Origin: Marasmius tenuissimus
Lineage: Eukaryota > Basidiomycota > Agaricomycetes > Agaricales > Marasmiaceae
Assembly: GCA_029532415.1 (NCBI GenBank)
Contig: JAQOTA010000047.1
Location: forward strand, 2,666,001 to 2,730,000
Direction of reading: 5' to 3'
DNA: 64,000 nucleotides
The notes under the pieces are model-generated. The model had not been told where the DNA came from. It saw nothing but the letters and a program-made list of their open reading frames with translations, and did no database searches. The position numbers and the translations under genes are program-made. Shown here one piece after another: positions 1-11,647 of this stretch (its first letter is position 1; each line of letters begins with the position of its first letter).

Positions 1-897
1 CAATTCATAAACTCCAGAAGGGGGTGCATCATAGCCTGTAAGTTGACTTTTAAGGTGTTTCCAAAGGTTCTCAATGGGGTTGAGGTCAGGAGACTGGGAA
101 GGCCACTCCATAACCTCAATTCCATTGTCTTTGAACCACTTGGAGGCCAATTTTGATGTGTGTTTGGGGTCGTTATCTTGTTGGAAGATGAATTTGTCAG
201 AAGAAAGGTCGAGATTTTCCCTGCTAATTGGCAAATGCTCCTCCAAAATGTCCACATACTGCTGTGCATCCATCCTCCCCTCAACCTCCGCCAACTGCCC
301 CACACCATTCCAGCTCATACATCCCCAAACCATTATATTCCCTCCCCCAAACTTCACAGTTTTCTTCACCTCCTGCTCCAGTAGTGGATCTCCCTTTGTT
401 TTCCACACATATGATCTCCCATCTGACTCATATTGGTTCACCTTGGACTCATCTGTGAATATAACCCTTTTCCAGTCTTCCACTGTCCAGTTCATGTGCT
501 TCTGTGCCCATGCCAACCTGCCCCGCTTGTGGTATGGCTTGAGTAGTGGTTTCTTTTTCTGTTTTGTGGCATACATATGATGCTTGTGAAGGAGATTTCT
601 GGTGGTTTGTGGAGTGATAGGGGAGTCCAGGACAGTGTTGAGTGTTTGGGCCATGTGAGAGGCATCCTTGGAAGCACCAGTGCGGATTTGTGTCAGAATA
701 TGGTGTTCATCACGGGGGGTGAGTTTCTTGGGACAGCCACCACAAGGGTTCTCCTTGTCAGGGAGCAGTCCGTTGATGTAGTTGGTGACTGTGGTCTTGC
801 TACAACACACTTTGGCTGCAATATCCCTGGCAGAAAGGCTGGGATTTGCAGCAAGTTCCAGGATAAGCTTTTGTTTAGCTTTAGAAAGGGGGTGCAT
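1..897 (-). CDS. Tc1/mariner-type DD34E transposase, 3' end outside the window
   Basis: Cut-and-paste transposase. The minus-strand frame is open for 299 codons from the ATG at 897 to the window edge with no stop, so the gene is only cut by the window. The N-terminal third (after MHPLSKAKQK) is the DNA-binding part, with a helix-turn-helix-like stretch ending in TTVTNYI. The catalytic triad is visible: Asp in VIFTDESK, Asp in FQQDNDPKHTS, and Glu in SPDLNPIENLW, with exactly 34 residues between the second Asp and the Glu, the Tc1 DD34E spacing. Family members are about 340 residues, so only some 40 are missing. An intact frame suggests a recent or still active copy. Upstream Met codons in other frames were not used. 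Confidence 0.93.
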   Translation of the reverse strand, partial: MHPLSKAKQKLILELAANPSLSARDIAAKVCCSKTTVTNYINGLLPDKENPCGGCPKKLTPRDEHHILTQIRTGASKDASHMAQTLNTVLDSPITPQTTRNLLHKHHMYATKQKKKPLLKPYHKRGRLAWAQKHMNWTVEDWKRVIFTDESKVNQYESDGRSYVWKTKGDPLLEQEVKKTVKFGGGNIMVWGCMSWNGVGQLAEVEGRMDAQQYVDILEEHLPISRENLDLSSDKFIFQQDNDPKHTSKLASKWFKDNGIEVMEWPSQSPDLNPIENLWKHLKSQLTGYDAPPSGVYEL

Positions 898-1490
898 GTT
901 GGTGCCCCATCTCAAAGATGCTCAAGCCTTTTATAATGTCCAGTAGAGTACATGATGTCACTCAAGACATCATAGATGATGCTGTCAAAAGTATGAAGTC
1001 ATACTGATGTCATATCTTACAACACAATAGAATTACTCCTCAACATCACTGATTTTGACCCCCTGGTCAAAAAACTGGCCAAATGCAATTTTGACTTGAA
1101 TGTGGAATATCTCCACACTGGGAGCTGATAATCCAATGGGGTAAACTGCACCTGAAAGTAGTGCTTTCAGGGTCTATTTTGTGTATCTAGAGTATTAGGT
1201 AATCATGCTCCATGATGGAGATATGGGCCATTCTTTATGGGGTCCCCCAACATTTGGCCAGTTTTTTGGGCGACTGTATGGTAGGTATTACATCATCACT
1301 TTTGGGTTCCGCACCTCAGATTCTGGTTCTTTCTTCTGTTCCTCTCTCTCGGCCGTGCACATGTCTCTCTGGTGGCCCGCGCCAAGAAGCGGTGATCAGC
1401 GGCGGACACTCACTACAGCATTTACTTGGCCAGGCCAGCCTCACACACTTACCTGTCTTGAATGCAAGCCGAGATTGTGCAGGATAATTC
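898..1490. other. Non-coding flank of the Tc1 element
   Basis: No convincing gene. This should contain the 5' untranslated part and one terminal inverted repeat of the Tc1 element, but its partner end lies outside the window, so the border cannot be fixed. Short plus-strand frames near 1,205-1,520 overlap each other in different phases and resemble nothing I know. Confidence 0.4.
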
Positions 1491-2022
1491 AAGGGGTGTC
1501 ACCAAAAAAATTTTATATATGATCTTCCCATACGATCTTAAGGCCCTTCAGGACCCCCTCCCCCCTCCCTCCTGCCATTTTGGGAAGGTGGTTCCCACAG
1601 TCACATGTCTATTCTCCCTATCAAACCTGTTTTGACAATATGTTTTCCAGTTGGAATTGGTGCTAATATTACTCACAAAGTACTGAGAGCTTCTGGATAT
1701 GGTAGGACCTGAGTGGTTTCCTTGAGGAAGCTGTGTGTCTAATAGGAAGGTTCAAAACCCAGACCCCAGACTCCGGCATACCTTCCAAGTTTGGCGACCT
1801 GTACAACTCACACCGGATTTTGGGACAAAAACATGTAAGTTTGGGCCTTTTTGGCTGTGTACTTCATTCTCTAGCCTCTGAGCACTTTGAATGAGTATTA
1901 AAGAGTGCTGAAAGGGCTCTCTAGGCTTCCCAAGTCCACCCAAAGGGGGGTCACTTTTTGATCTTAAGGGCTCGGGGACCCCCCCTACCCCATATGACCG
2001 AGATGCCCGGGTGACACCCCTT
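1491..2022. mobile_element. MITE-like element with 13-bp perfect terminal inverted repeats
   Basis: AAGGGGTGTCACC at 1491-1503 is matched by its exact reverse complement at 2010-2022, giving a 532-bp non-coding unit. Both flanks outside the repeats contain GGATAATT, which may be part of the ends or a target duplication. Inside, GATCTTAAGG followed by a C-rich run occurs near both ends in direct orientation. It could be a non-autonomous relative of a DNA transposon. No transposase frame is present. A chance pairing is not excluded. Confidence 0.4.
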
Positions 2023-2352
2023 GGGATAATTATGACTTCTCGCAGTAGCATGGTTTTAGCAGCTTGCCTTTGGAAGACTCTAAGGTACATTTTATTTTTC
2101 ATTCCCTACCCTACATAACAACCTGTATCCCGATATCGAGACTTTGCAGGAATCCCCGGCACCAATGGGCCAGTAACATTGAGTCCTGCTTAAGTCCTGC
2201 TCCCAGCATTGCTGGATTATCAATTTTTGGGCTTCTGATACCTGTGTCATGCTCAAAATATGCTGATTAACGGTTCTAGCAGTGTGAAGGCCTGCTGCAG
2301 TTGCTTATACCTCAGAAAAAAAAACATACAATTTTTTTTTTTGAGGGACTCC

Positions 2353-2370
2353 TGACCGACCGACCGACCG
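2353..2370. repeat. GACC tetranucleotide microsatellite
   Basis: Four tandem GACC units followed by a GC-rich tract in otherwise AT-balanced intergenic DNA. Confidence 0.8.
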
Positions 2371-3299
2371 GGATGGTATGCCGGGATGTCGGCCCGCCCA
2401 CCCCTTGCCCTCAGCCGAGCTCGAGGTGATGAGTTAACGCGAATCTTCATTGTAAGGAAGGTATGATTTGATTGATGAGGAGACAATGTAAGGGCGAGGG
2501 CTATACGTTACTTTCCGATCCAGCAAAAACGACATTCCAGAAGTTTGAAGGGTTTATGTTCGAAATTCGAAATCACGAACAGCCCTCGTGCGTTCGAGGT
2601 CCAGCATTCATGTTCGTGTTGTCCTTTGGGATGGTTCCAACGGTGAGAAGCACGGGAAAGTGAACGTTTGACGATTTCCGTGATGAAATGGCGGTAAATA
2701 GGTGGTGTGTTGGATTATAAAATCTATGAAGGAGTGAACTCAAGGTGAAAACAAAAAAGATCAACGACGAACGCAGCCTGCTTTTCCACCACCGAGGTTC
2801 CTACAGCTCATGGGGGCAATGATCGGCCGATACCTATACATCGTCTCTGACAAACTCGTGGTGTCCGTATGAAAACAAAAAGTATAAATATCCATCACCT
2901 ATATACCTCACTGTGAGATTGAAGCCTTTGAGATGAGCGGAATAAGGACGATCGGTTCGTGAAACGGGGTGTAGTTGGTTACTGAGATCTTCATCGCAGC
3001 TGTATCGTCCAATGCCTACGAGGCGAGCCGAAGCATATACAAGAGACCAACCAGAGACCAATCACATTGCCAAATGTTATTTCGTCGACGAACAGCTTTC
3101 GATTGAACGCTCTGTGACGGGTGTTTATTGGAGACTTTTGGCCAATCCTTTGTTGTCGAGCGTAGAAATCTATAGTGCCAACTCGTGTTACTTAGGCTAA
3201 GAGATGACATGTCACAATAAAAATGGTTGAGCAAGCGAAAGTGGGCCGCCCACTCGTTCCATTGTCGGTCTTCGGGCGTACGAACTGACTGAAGTAGAC
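2371..3299. other. Intergenic DNA, nothing recognised
   Basis: Only short overlapping frames on both strands (for example 2834-3061 and 3016-3372, minus) without family resemblance. No RNA gene or repeat seen. Confidence 0.5.
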
Positions 3300-3459
3300 G
3301 ATGTGAAAGATATTTCGATGATGTTTTCCTGCTACATAGATTAATGAGAAAGTTTTGGACGTGCATACTCATTCAATGACCACTGGGTAAAGCTACAAGT
3401 ATGGCAGGGGATTTATTCAATCAAAGTATCGGGTTCGACACAAACAGACGGCCATACAC

Positions 3460-4712
3460 TCATCTACTACTCCCATAAGCAGAAACATATTCCGGTGGCG
3501 CCTCGTCTACACCCTCCACCCTTTCCATTCTCTGCATCAACAACCGTACTTGTGCCTGCAGCGCCCGGTAACTCGCCTGGTCAACTGGTCTGTTGTCATC
3601 TCCGCGGGTCAAACTCTCGCCACCTCCATGCTCAGTCTCAGGCTGTCGAGGATTGATAGATTGCTCGCCTCCCATAGGTCCGACCACCAAATGGTCAGAT
3701 CCTTCAACAGCCTTTCGGTCCGAGGCTGGCATGAGTAGTGTTTCTTTCCGCTCAGAAAGGGGATTTGACACGGGAGTTGTAGATGGAAAGGGATCAATGA
3801 CTGCCGCTGTTTGATCGACGCCCTGTACTCGCCAATCTGCGATGAACGTCGTGAATTAGTACAAGGATGTGTGAGTTGGCGCATTAATTCTTACCTCTTG
3901 CTTGCTTGCTTCTTTGCCTACGCCAGAGGAATATGACGATGAGGACAACCAGAAACCCACCACCTCCGACGGCGCCACCGATGATTTTCGCCCGAGAACT
4001 GTTGGAGGCGGAGGTATTGAAATCATTGGCTATTGTGGGAGACGGCGGTTTGGAAGCTGTGGGACCAGTTGTTACGGAAGACGTTGCACTGGAGGGTAAT
4101 ATTGTTAGCCTCAAAGCTTAAAGCCCCGAGAAGAGGACGAATATCTGTTTCTCTTCACCTTGACGTTGGTGGCGCCGTGGTTCCTCCCACAGACTCTACA
4201 GGGGACACGACCATTACCTTAAGGACTTTGAGCAACGTCCAAGAAGGTCCTGATTGATTTGGCCTGAGATACACGATTAGTGTAGTACTCTGATGCTCAT
4301 ACTGGAGACATGTACATTTGTCCTTGATCAAATGCTAATCCAGCTTGCATGTAGAGAGGACTAATAGCAATTTGGGTCAAGTGGCTACTCTTCAGATCCA
4401 TATCCAGAACGATGCGAGAGAACAAGGTGCTTACCCAGCGGTTATCGGCGTGTATATCACTGGCCTCTCTGCTTGTGTCCCGTCAAAAATTGTTGTCATC
4501 CCGCCCAATACATTGTCTTGCGAATCAAATGTATCCAAATACAGCGTGCGTCCAACTCGGTCGCTGTCGTCACGAATCAAGGTCATCGTTTGTGGCTGAA
4601 AGGCAGTAATAGTAGGTGGTAGTTCGTTGAAATGGTAGGCCCGTATTCCGTAGAAGAGAGACGACAGCAAGAGGATGCCAGGCGAAAGCGGCCACCTAAG
4701 GGGAGGAGCCAT
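3460..4712 (-). CDS. Single-pass membrane protein with PPEY tail, copy 1
   Basis: Not a named family to me. The first exon (start chosen at 4712, MAPPLRWPLSPG) has a hydrophobic signal segment, then a short ectodomain opening YHFNELPPTITAFQPQT. A GT donor follows at ITAG (about 4,434). The middle is exon-poor and unresolved. A later exon holds a Ser/Thr/Pro stalk, a Gly-Gly-rich transmembrane helix (IIGGAVGGGGFLVVLIVIFL) and a basic RRQR stop-transfer. After a further intron (about 3,840-3,895) comes a roughly 120-residue cytosolic tail with a predicted coiled coil (YRALQAQVRLLMQRMERVE) and the end PPEYVSAYGSSR. Paralogs at 10,256-11,495 and 17,127-18,208 share this plan. PPEY is a WW-domain type motif. 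Topology (outside N-terminus) is inferred. Confidence 0.75.
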
Positions 4713-4840
4713 TGGTAAAGGTTTCTTTAAGCCTGACTGAAATGCGGTACGTACCAAAGCCTCGACATTGCTTTTCGGGCAGAGGAAAGAACTCCGAAAG
4801 GAAGATAGAAAGAAGGGGTACCCAACAAGCCTCGAGGTTC

Positions 4841-4900
4841 CACATAAGTATCCAGAATCGATAAGGTTTGATAGTCAGTGCCGAATGCTCTGACTGATGA
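4841..4900 (-). promoter_or_regulatory. Conserved 5' block of the membrane-protein family, copy 1
   Basis: Read on the minus strand: CATCAGTCAGAGCAT, a spacer, ATCAAACCTT, a spacer, then GATACTTATGTGG, about 130 nt upstream of the start codon. The same three elements in the same order occur before copies 2 and 3, although the surrounding DNA has diverged. It may be core promoter or conserved leader. Confidence 0.45.
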
Positions 4901-6539
4901 AAGAGAGATGGAAACCATCTTTTCCATCTTTTCTTCTCTATTCTGGAGTTATTCTCACAGTTCCTCAATGCTCCTGAGACTCAACAAGCGAAAGCGTTGA
5001 TGTGTCAATTAGAACAATCAAAGAGGCTGTAAAAAGGTCTACAACTGCCAGGGGCAACCAACTCTGGACATTCGGGTTTACATCTCAATCAGATCATCTC
5101 ATCGCTGAGAGGACACTGCCCAGAACCCCGATTACGACTATTTCAAGAAGTGTGACTTACACAAGGAAGTGAACAGCGACGAGGCCCTCCGCGTACGATG
5201 CGAGACAACTGACAGAGACGATATCCAGACTCCGGACAACCCTCAAGATTTAGAGCAACCAGTCGATATCATTTGAGTGATAAGCGCACAAGCTGTTCAC
5301 CCAGCTTGTGCGCGACTTGAAGCCCAAAGCTCGAGACTATCAAGGGGTGTTGTGCTCTCGTCCGAGTACGCGTATGAAATGATTGAACAGAAGCGACACG
5401 ACTTTCCAGGGCTTATACTACGGAAAATTTGGTCCACTGCAGCCAGATGGCTGATATGATTTCGGTAAAACAGCTAAAAAGGTAATAGATTCATACATGA
5501 GCTCCTGGCACATGTTCTGAGGAAGGCAGAATAAGGGAATCTGATATGTGCGTCGACGTTTTTGATCCAAATAAGCCAGCCTGACGAGTCGTGAAAAAAA
5601 GAGAAAAGGAACGGAAAATGCATCGCGGTTCCCGGTCTAAAGTAACCTCGATTCCCGCAGGAAAGTAGCACGGTACATATGTCCGACAGTCGGTCATTTG
5701 TGATGTGCAGAGGGCTTTATGGTCCAAATGTGATGGGATTGACGGTTCGTCTGGGCTAGTAGGAATCTAGCGGTAGATAATTGATGCGGGAGAATAGGTG
5801 AATTGAGTACGTTCGATGTTTACTTGAAGATCTCAGATGAATTAGAGCTGGAGAGGGGAGGGGAGAAGCGTTTCCGAAAGGCGCCGGTGAAGCTTTGAAG
5901 GCTAACGACACAGTCTGAGATAAAAGCGACCGATCAACGTGAGAGCAAGCACCACGGTCCATTTTCAATCAAGAGTTAGACTTCGTTTATCGTGTCTGAG
6001 ACTTTCCGTCCAGTTTTTTGAAGGTAAGTGACTGTGCATTTGAGATCTGGCATTCCTGGAGGGGGGGGTTGCGAACGGTTAAAGCTGGAATATTATCGGG
6101 TAGCGATGCGGCATGGATGAAAGAGTGAGCCCGGGTTGAAATGGATAAGAGCAGCGGAAAGCGCACCTAAACTCCATTCCGTTGCTCTTCGGCCCTCATC
6201 CCGGTCCAAAGTCTCCTAAAGTTCATGGGAGAAGAAAATATACGTCTCCTTCAACGTTCACCGAGCAAGGCTGGGTTAATTTTGAGGCTAGTAAGCGGCA
6301 AATAGTCGATCTTTTGATGAAAGGTGAGCTTTCGTTGGGCATTGGTCATATACAATATCGTGTGGCGAGAAGATTGATGTTTGCTCGAAGGAATGGGTTC
6401 AGGGTAAAGGGAACAGCGTTTACGAAACGCGTGGCAAAGCGACTCGTCTCACAAGCGCCCAAAGAAGTCATCGGCCCCGGTCGGCGCTTGGTTCCTTTCA
6501 AGGTACATAAACCTGACTCATTATCCCGGAGATCATATA
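4901..6539. other. Divergent promoter region between membrane-protein and TatD genes, unit A
   Basis: Intergenic space between the two head-to-head genes. It is partly alignable to 11,650-12,779 (for instance the TTCTGAGGAAGGC context near 5,515 and 12,195). The plus frame 6182-6631 runs through the homologous upstream region of TatD and is not conserved as protein in unit B, so it is not called. Confidence 0.5.
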
Positions 6540-7913
6540 ATACTCCGCTTTTTCCTTCCACCTGGATCAACACGAGTCGGAGCAGCTTCGCGTTTATCGC
6601 TCCTTCGCTATCCTCCTCCATCATCTCTTAGATTCCGAACCTACACTACCCACCACCACCGTTCAAAAACTATGGGAAAAAAAGAAAAACTCCATCACCG
6701 AAGACAAACTCTTTCTCCCTACCCACCCAATATCCTCATCATCCGTATCCATCGTCGACACCCATACCCATCTCGCATCCACATACAAAACTTACCGCAA
6801 TAAGTTCAAGACAGCCAAATACGAAACAGTGTATGACTTCAGTGTCCGAGGGATGTACGAAGGGAAGAGGGTGGATGCGATTGTAGATGTGTAGTGTGAG
6901 GCACCAGTGCAGAGGTTGTGGAAAGAGTTTGCGGATTCTGCGTTGACGGAGGAGGATAGACGGGTGAAGGGGGGTGGGTTGGAGTATTTGTTATGGGTTG
7001 GTTTTTCTTTCGTCGTTCTCTCGTTATACGGGGTGCTGAATATTGTTTCTAGGCGTAAATCCGTAAGTTTTGGCTGGTTGGACTCTGGACGAAAGATGAA
7101 TGTCTTGACAGACACAACGCGAAGGAATACACCGACGATATTGAACGTGAAATGTACGCAAGCTTATCTTATCGTACACGCTGCCCTGCTCACACTACAC
7201 CACAGACTAGAAGCGATGAGTCACCCGCGCTGTGTCGGCTGGGGAGAGATGGGTCTCGACTACCACTACGACAACTCCCCCGAGAAATTCAACGAGACGT
7301 CTTCGCTCGTCAACTTCGCCACGCAGTCAGACTCGGAAAGCCGTTGACTATACACACGCAAGAAGCAGATGACGATACTGAGAGGATATTGAAAGAGATC
7401 GTCCCCAAGGATCATCGGATACGCCGCTCGTGTTACCTTTGCTTGATTCGACCCTAACCGTGCACAGATCCACATCCACTGCTTCGCCGACACCCCAGAA
7501 TTTGCACACCGTCTCCTCTCCTACTTTCCCAACCTCTACAGCGGTATAACAGGTACTCTCCACCTCCCTCTTTCCCTCTTTATTTCTTCCACCCACCCCC
7601 ACCAACAGGCGTAATAACCTTCACCACAAACCTCAACACCGCCCAAGTCATCCGCCAAATGAAACCTCAACCTTCCGACCTCCGAATCCTCCTAGAAACC
7701 GACGCCCCCTACATGGTCCCAACGAACATCTACGCCTCTCTCTCCTCGTTATCGGGTAACCGGCTCCCGTTGAGTCATAGCGCGATGATTCCTTGGACGG
7801 CTGATTTCGTTTCGGGGGTTTTGAAAGAGAAAGAGGGAGAAACGGACGGGTGGGATAGTACGAAGGTGTTGGAGGTTGGGAGGGAGAATGCGAGGAAGGT
7901 GTATGGTGTGTAG
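6540..7913 (+). pseudogene. TatD-type metal-dependent hydrolase (Scn1-like), decayed copy
   Basis: Clearly the paralog of the intact gene at 12,780-14,182, with the same exon order. Lesions visible by comparison: the upstream ATG is ATA (6540); an indel in the A-run after the second ATG shifts the frame; a Trp codon is TAG in DV-stop-CEAPVQ (about 6,891); the Trp-Phe before the first splice site is lost; and the 10-nt microexon reads GCGTAAATCC, changing the GVHPHN His to Asn. The C-terminal exons (EAMSHPRCVGWGEMGLDYHY through LEVGRENARKVYGV) remain readable, implying fairly recent loss. An alternative reading as a shortened gene using only downstream exons is possible but would lack the first metal-site motif. 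Confidence 0.85.
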
Positions 7914-7994
7914 ATTTACGAGATTTAAGTTGGTTTCGTGTTAGGAGGGAGAGGGAAGTGGGGATATGTGTTCGTATTGGAGATGGTGGGCTAT

Positions 7995-8090
7995 GGCCGA
8001 CTAGCTCAGTTGGTTGGAGCGTCGTGTTGATATAGCACATATGGTTGCATGAGATATTAACGCGAAGGTTTTGGGTTCTCCCCAGGTTGA
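7995..8090 (+). pseudogene. tRNA-Ile pseudogene
   Basis: Starts GGCCGACTAGCTCAGTTGGTTGGAGCGTCGTG like the good tRNA-Ile genes at 14,269 and 40,312. The anticodon loop is altered (TTGATA in place of CTAATA), the T-arm has lost bases (TGGGTTCTCCCCAGG) and the 3' acceptor strand GTTGGCC is gone, so it cannot fold a proper acceptor stem. Confidence 0.8.
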
Positions 8091-10099
8091 TTCAATTCCC
8101 TCTTACAACCCTGTTGTTGTTTTTTTATTCACGGATATAGGGCATAGATAAATCGTTTCGTACTTGATTCATTGCGTCGTGCATTTTAGCCGGACCGGTG
8201 CATCAACAAGGACCGTTCTCTTCAGTTCGGTTACGCTGATCATTCCAACGAGTGGCGGAGTCCGGAATTGCGAAAGTAAAGGCAGGTGGTTGTTCACCGG
8301 TGGGGTCGTTCGCGTTTCGGAGTGGCGTTGAGTTTGCATCCTGTCCGTGAAGTCGAAGGTAAGGCATGAGTAAGGCTGGCAAGATCTTCACAACATTCAG
8401 AAATGACAACTTACGACGGAAAGATGGAAATTAGATAGACGAGTCTGGTGCTCAGTCAGCTGTTTTTCCTGATGATGATATCGGCCGTCCTCGTTGTCGT
8501 TTGAAAAATTGACATGCATTGTCTAGTTCCCGTCTTGCTGACTTCGGTTCACCCGGCGCCTTTGTCGACCGTTTCAATATGTTCAGTTTTCCCGGGAAAA
8601 CATCAGGCGTGTATGAACACTCTCGATATTGCTATTGTCCAATGATAAGCGGGCAAAATACGAGTATCCAGAACGTAGGATACGCACCCTTGCCTGTGAG
8701 TCGACTCTCAAGTATACCGAGATGTCGAGTGATGTAAATAGCTGTACATTCTCTTGATACTTCCCGTCTCGAGAATACATCTGACCTCATGAAGAAGATG
8801 TTCGTGATGGGTGAACGAGTAGAGGGATAGAAGTCCACATACGACTGTTAATTTTCGTCTCCGCTTGAGGTCTTGGCTACGCTTTGCTTTGGCTATCCGC
8901 CTCGATACTTGTACCGACCGATTTGCTCCTACCAATCGTGGACTTGGATACGCGCAAGGACAAGAACGAATATTTTTATTTTGCCTTTTGGACGCCATCA
9001 CGAGTGATCACACTCAACCAGCACCAGCCAAGTTGAGTCCTGGCATTCAGCCTGCACAAGTTTATTATCCTCTGAAAGTTCAAGTAAGTATTCACCGCTA
9101 CAATTTTCTCTGATGTCAAGTTTCTGTTTCCGACGATCCGTAACCTGTGTTGAGCTTTGTGTTCAGAATTAATATGTCAGACTCAAGCGAACGAGTCATC
9201 AAACACTAAGGACGAATTTCTAACCGCCAAACTTCTGGAACACGAGCCTCATATTACAGGCTGAAGGTTTAGAATGAAGCCGTTAGGCTTATATTAACAC
9301 CGAGTGGGACGTGCAAGTACTTTGAGCTGGAGGGAAGGAACGGTACCATCAGTTCAAGCACCGAGAAACCAATTTGAAGGCGGTCCGGATAACCTATTAT
9401 CTATGTAGTTTATGAACTGAAAAAAGTGGGATGGTCCATGGTTATCAAGATCCATTCGATAGTCAAGTCGGCACCGTCTACGGTCATCGCTGTGCCCTGT
9501 ACAAAACACCATTCATTTTGGCCATACTACTCGGATGATCAGATCCCGCTACGTATTATGAATATTCGGATCTCTGCTCGATGGTCCAAGTTCGCTCGAT
9601 CCTTCGGGCTTCTCGAAAGAAAGTGACATTGTCACAGCTGTGAAGGTAAATGGTAAAGACACTGGAGACGTACTCAAGTCGCTTGGAAGATATCCACTTC
9701 ATCCAGCCACATCCTAGCCACCATGCAGACAGTTTTCTATCACGGAAGACAGCGTCCTGAGCACACTGGGTGGCACTAGTGAAGGCCGTTATCCTAATAT
9801 TCGAGAAGCGCTCAAAGTCATATTTGAACCCCGAATGTTGAGACGCGTTTCGATGTTAAAATGTGGCGCTCTCTCTGGGTCTGGTACCCAACTGTCCTTC
9901 TTGGTGAGTGGACTGTATAGAACAATGCATCTTTGCGTGATATGGAGCTTCAGTAGTGCTGTGATAATCTCCTCTCTGACTATTTGCTGTGAGTGCTCAA
10001 GATTTTAATTGGTGCCCGGGGCAGAGTCAAAGGTATCCCGATGGGCCACTTGTCATTTTTGGTCCTTGGGTAACCGAATTGACATAGAAAGACAGTTTT
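8091..10099. other. Spacer between duplication units, no gene seen
   Basis: Two kilobases of low-information DNA. Small frames exist on both strands but none is family-like or conserved. Around 8,262-8,300 it shares an imperfect stretch of about 38 bp (CCGGAATTGCG-AAGTAA-GGCAGGTG) with 15,401-15,436, hinting at a further dispersed fragment. Confidence 0.5.
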
Positions 10100-10255
10100 A
10101 AAGGTATTTTGAGGATGTGTCCTTGCTACAGGGATCAATGAGAAGGTCTTGGACGTACATAGTTTCCTACAACAACAAAGTAAAATCACAGGCACAGCAG
10201 GGTCATTGCACCCACATATAGGTTGGTCAGACAAAGAAAGATAGCTATAAAGTAG

Positions 10256-11495
10256 TCATCTACTACTCCCATAAGCAGAAACATATTCCGGTGGCCCTTC
10301 TTCAATAGACTCCATCCTCTCCATTTTTTGCATCAACAGTTGTACCTGGGCCTGCATAGCCCGATAGCTCGCTCGGTCAATTGGTCCGTTGTCGTGTACG
10401 AGAGTTGGATTTTGGCCACTTTCGTCGGCCTCTTGCTCGGTGTGAGACTGTCGAGGATCGGTAGATTGCTCGCCCCCCGTAGGTTCAGTCACCCGACGGC
10501 TAGACCCTTCCATAGCCTTTCGGCTCAAGACCGGCATGGATGGGAGTTCTTTCCGTTCACGAGGGGGATTCGACACGGTAGTTGTAGGTGTAAAAGGATC
10601 AATGACTGCCGCTGCTTTATCAGGGTCCTGTAGTCGGACTACAACGAGCGTCATGAATTAGTACGAGGATGCGTGAGTTTGTGTGGTTATTACTTACCTC
10701 TTGCTTGCTTACTTCTTCGCCTGCGGAAGAGGAATATGACGATGAGGACAATGAGGAAACCACCGCCTCCGACTGCGCCACCGATGATCTTTGCTCGAAA
10801 ACTGTTAGAGGCGGAGGTATTGGAATCAGTGGGGGTGGAAGACGGTACACTGGGAGGTAAAGTTGTTAGCCCTGAGGTCCCGAGCATGAAGAAGAGTTAT
10901 TGTTGTTCTTCACCTTGACGTTTGTGGCGGCATGGTTCCAGTCACGGAACCTACAGGGGACACAATCATAACCTGTGTGGTTGCTAAAAAACCACCTGAA
11001 AAGAATGACCGGGTCCCCAGTCTGAGATACACGGTTCTTCTCAATGCGACATTCAGATGCTCATGGTAGACACACGTACGTTGCTAATATGTCTGCTTCT
11101 TCAAACACGGTGAGACGACTGTCTCGGGTAAAGTGGTCACCCTTTAGATACACGAACAGCCCTGTGAGAAAACAAAGGACCCACCCAGTTCTTGTAGCTG
11201 TGAATATCAGCCGCCCCTCGGCTTGTGTCCCGTCAAAATTCGCTGTTACAAACTCATCGGTGTTTGTCCCGACTAGCCCAAAGCCCATGGCTCCTGCTGC
11301 ACTGCCATCACCAGCATCGCGGAACCAGCTAATTGTTTGTGGCCGAAAGGCAGTAATAGTAGCTGGTAGTTGGTCAAAATGGTAAGCCTGCATCCCACGG
11401 AGCAGATACAATAGGATGAGAATGCTAGGTAGAAGGGGCCAAATGTATGGGGGAAGAGTGGGAGCAATTGGCCAATGTTTCTCTAGACCTGACAT
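10256..11495 (-). CDS. Single-pass membrane protein with PPEY tail, copy 2
   Basis: Paralog of copies 1 and 3. Start set at 11495 (MSGLEKHWPIAP), giving an N-terminal signal/anchor segment ILILLYLLRG before the ectodomain start QAYHFDQLPATITAFRPQT. In this copy the first exon frame stays open past the splice site used in the others, to FVYLKGDHFTRDSRLTVFEEADILA, suggesting this segment belongs to the ectodomain. Distally: Ser/Thr-rich stalk, transmembrane helix (IIGGAVGGGGFLIVLIVIFLF), RRRR, an intron at about 10,642-10,700, then a cytosolic tail with coiled coil (YRAMQAQVQLLMQKMERME) and the end PPEYVSAYGSSR. Exact middle exons are unresolved. Role unknown; receptor or adaptor is only a guess. 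Confidence 0.75.
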
Positions 11496-11582
11496 GGATG
11501 TGGCACGTACCAAGGCTTCATCATTAAGAGGAAAGGAAGGAGGAAGAGGGAAAGATGGGATATCTGTCGAGATCCGAAATCC

Positions 11583-11647
11583 CACAATAAGTACAGGATC
11601 GAAAATAAACAAGGTTTGATAATTCACAGCTGATGATCTGATTGATG
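11583..11647 (-). promoter_or_regulatory. Conserved 5' block of the membrane-protein family, copy 2
   Basis: Minus-strand order matches copies 1 and 3: GAGCATCAATCAGATCATCAG, TTATCAAACCTTGT, then CGATCCTGTACTTATTGTGG, ending about 90 nt before the chosen start. Conservation across three diverged copies is the only evidence for function. Confidence 0.45.

Larger units (their letters stand above)
3300..8090. repeat. Segmental duplication, unit A
   Basis: The first of two direct copies of a block containing membrane-protein gene, divergent TatD gene and tRNA-Ile. The left limit is set by similarity of 3,300-3,365 to 10,090-10,160 (shared GAGAA-G-T-TTGGACGT-CAT context downstream of the membrane-protein stop). 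The right limit is the tRNA, after which only CAATTCCCTC is shared. Coding parts remain clearly alignable while spacers have drifted with indels, so the event is not recent. Unit A is the decayed copy for TatD and tRNA. Confidence 0.85.

Noticed and set aside
74..936. Plus-strand open frames 74-580 and 577-936
   Set aside because: They are antisense shadows of the minus-strand Tc1 transposase, which has all catalytic motifs in frame.
6182..6631. 149-codon plus-strand frame upstream of the decayed TatD copy
   Set aside because: The homologous stretch in unit B does not keep this frame, and it overlaps the TatD 5' region. No family resemblance.
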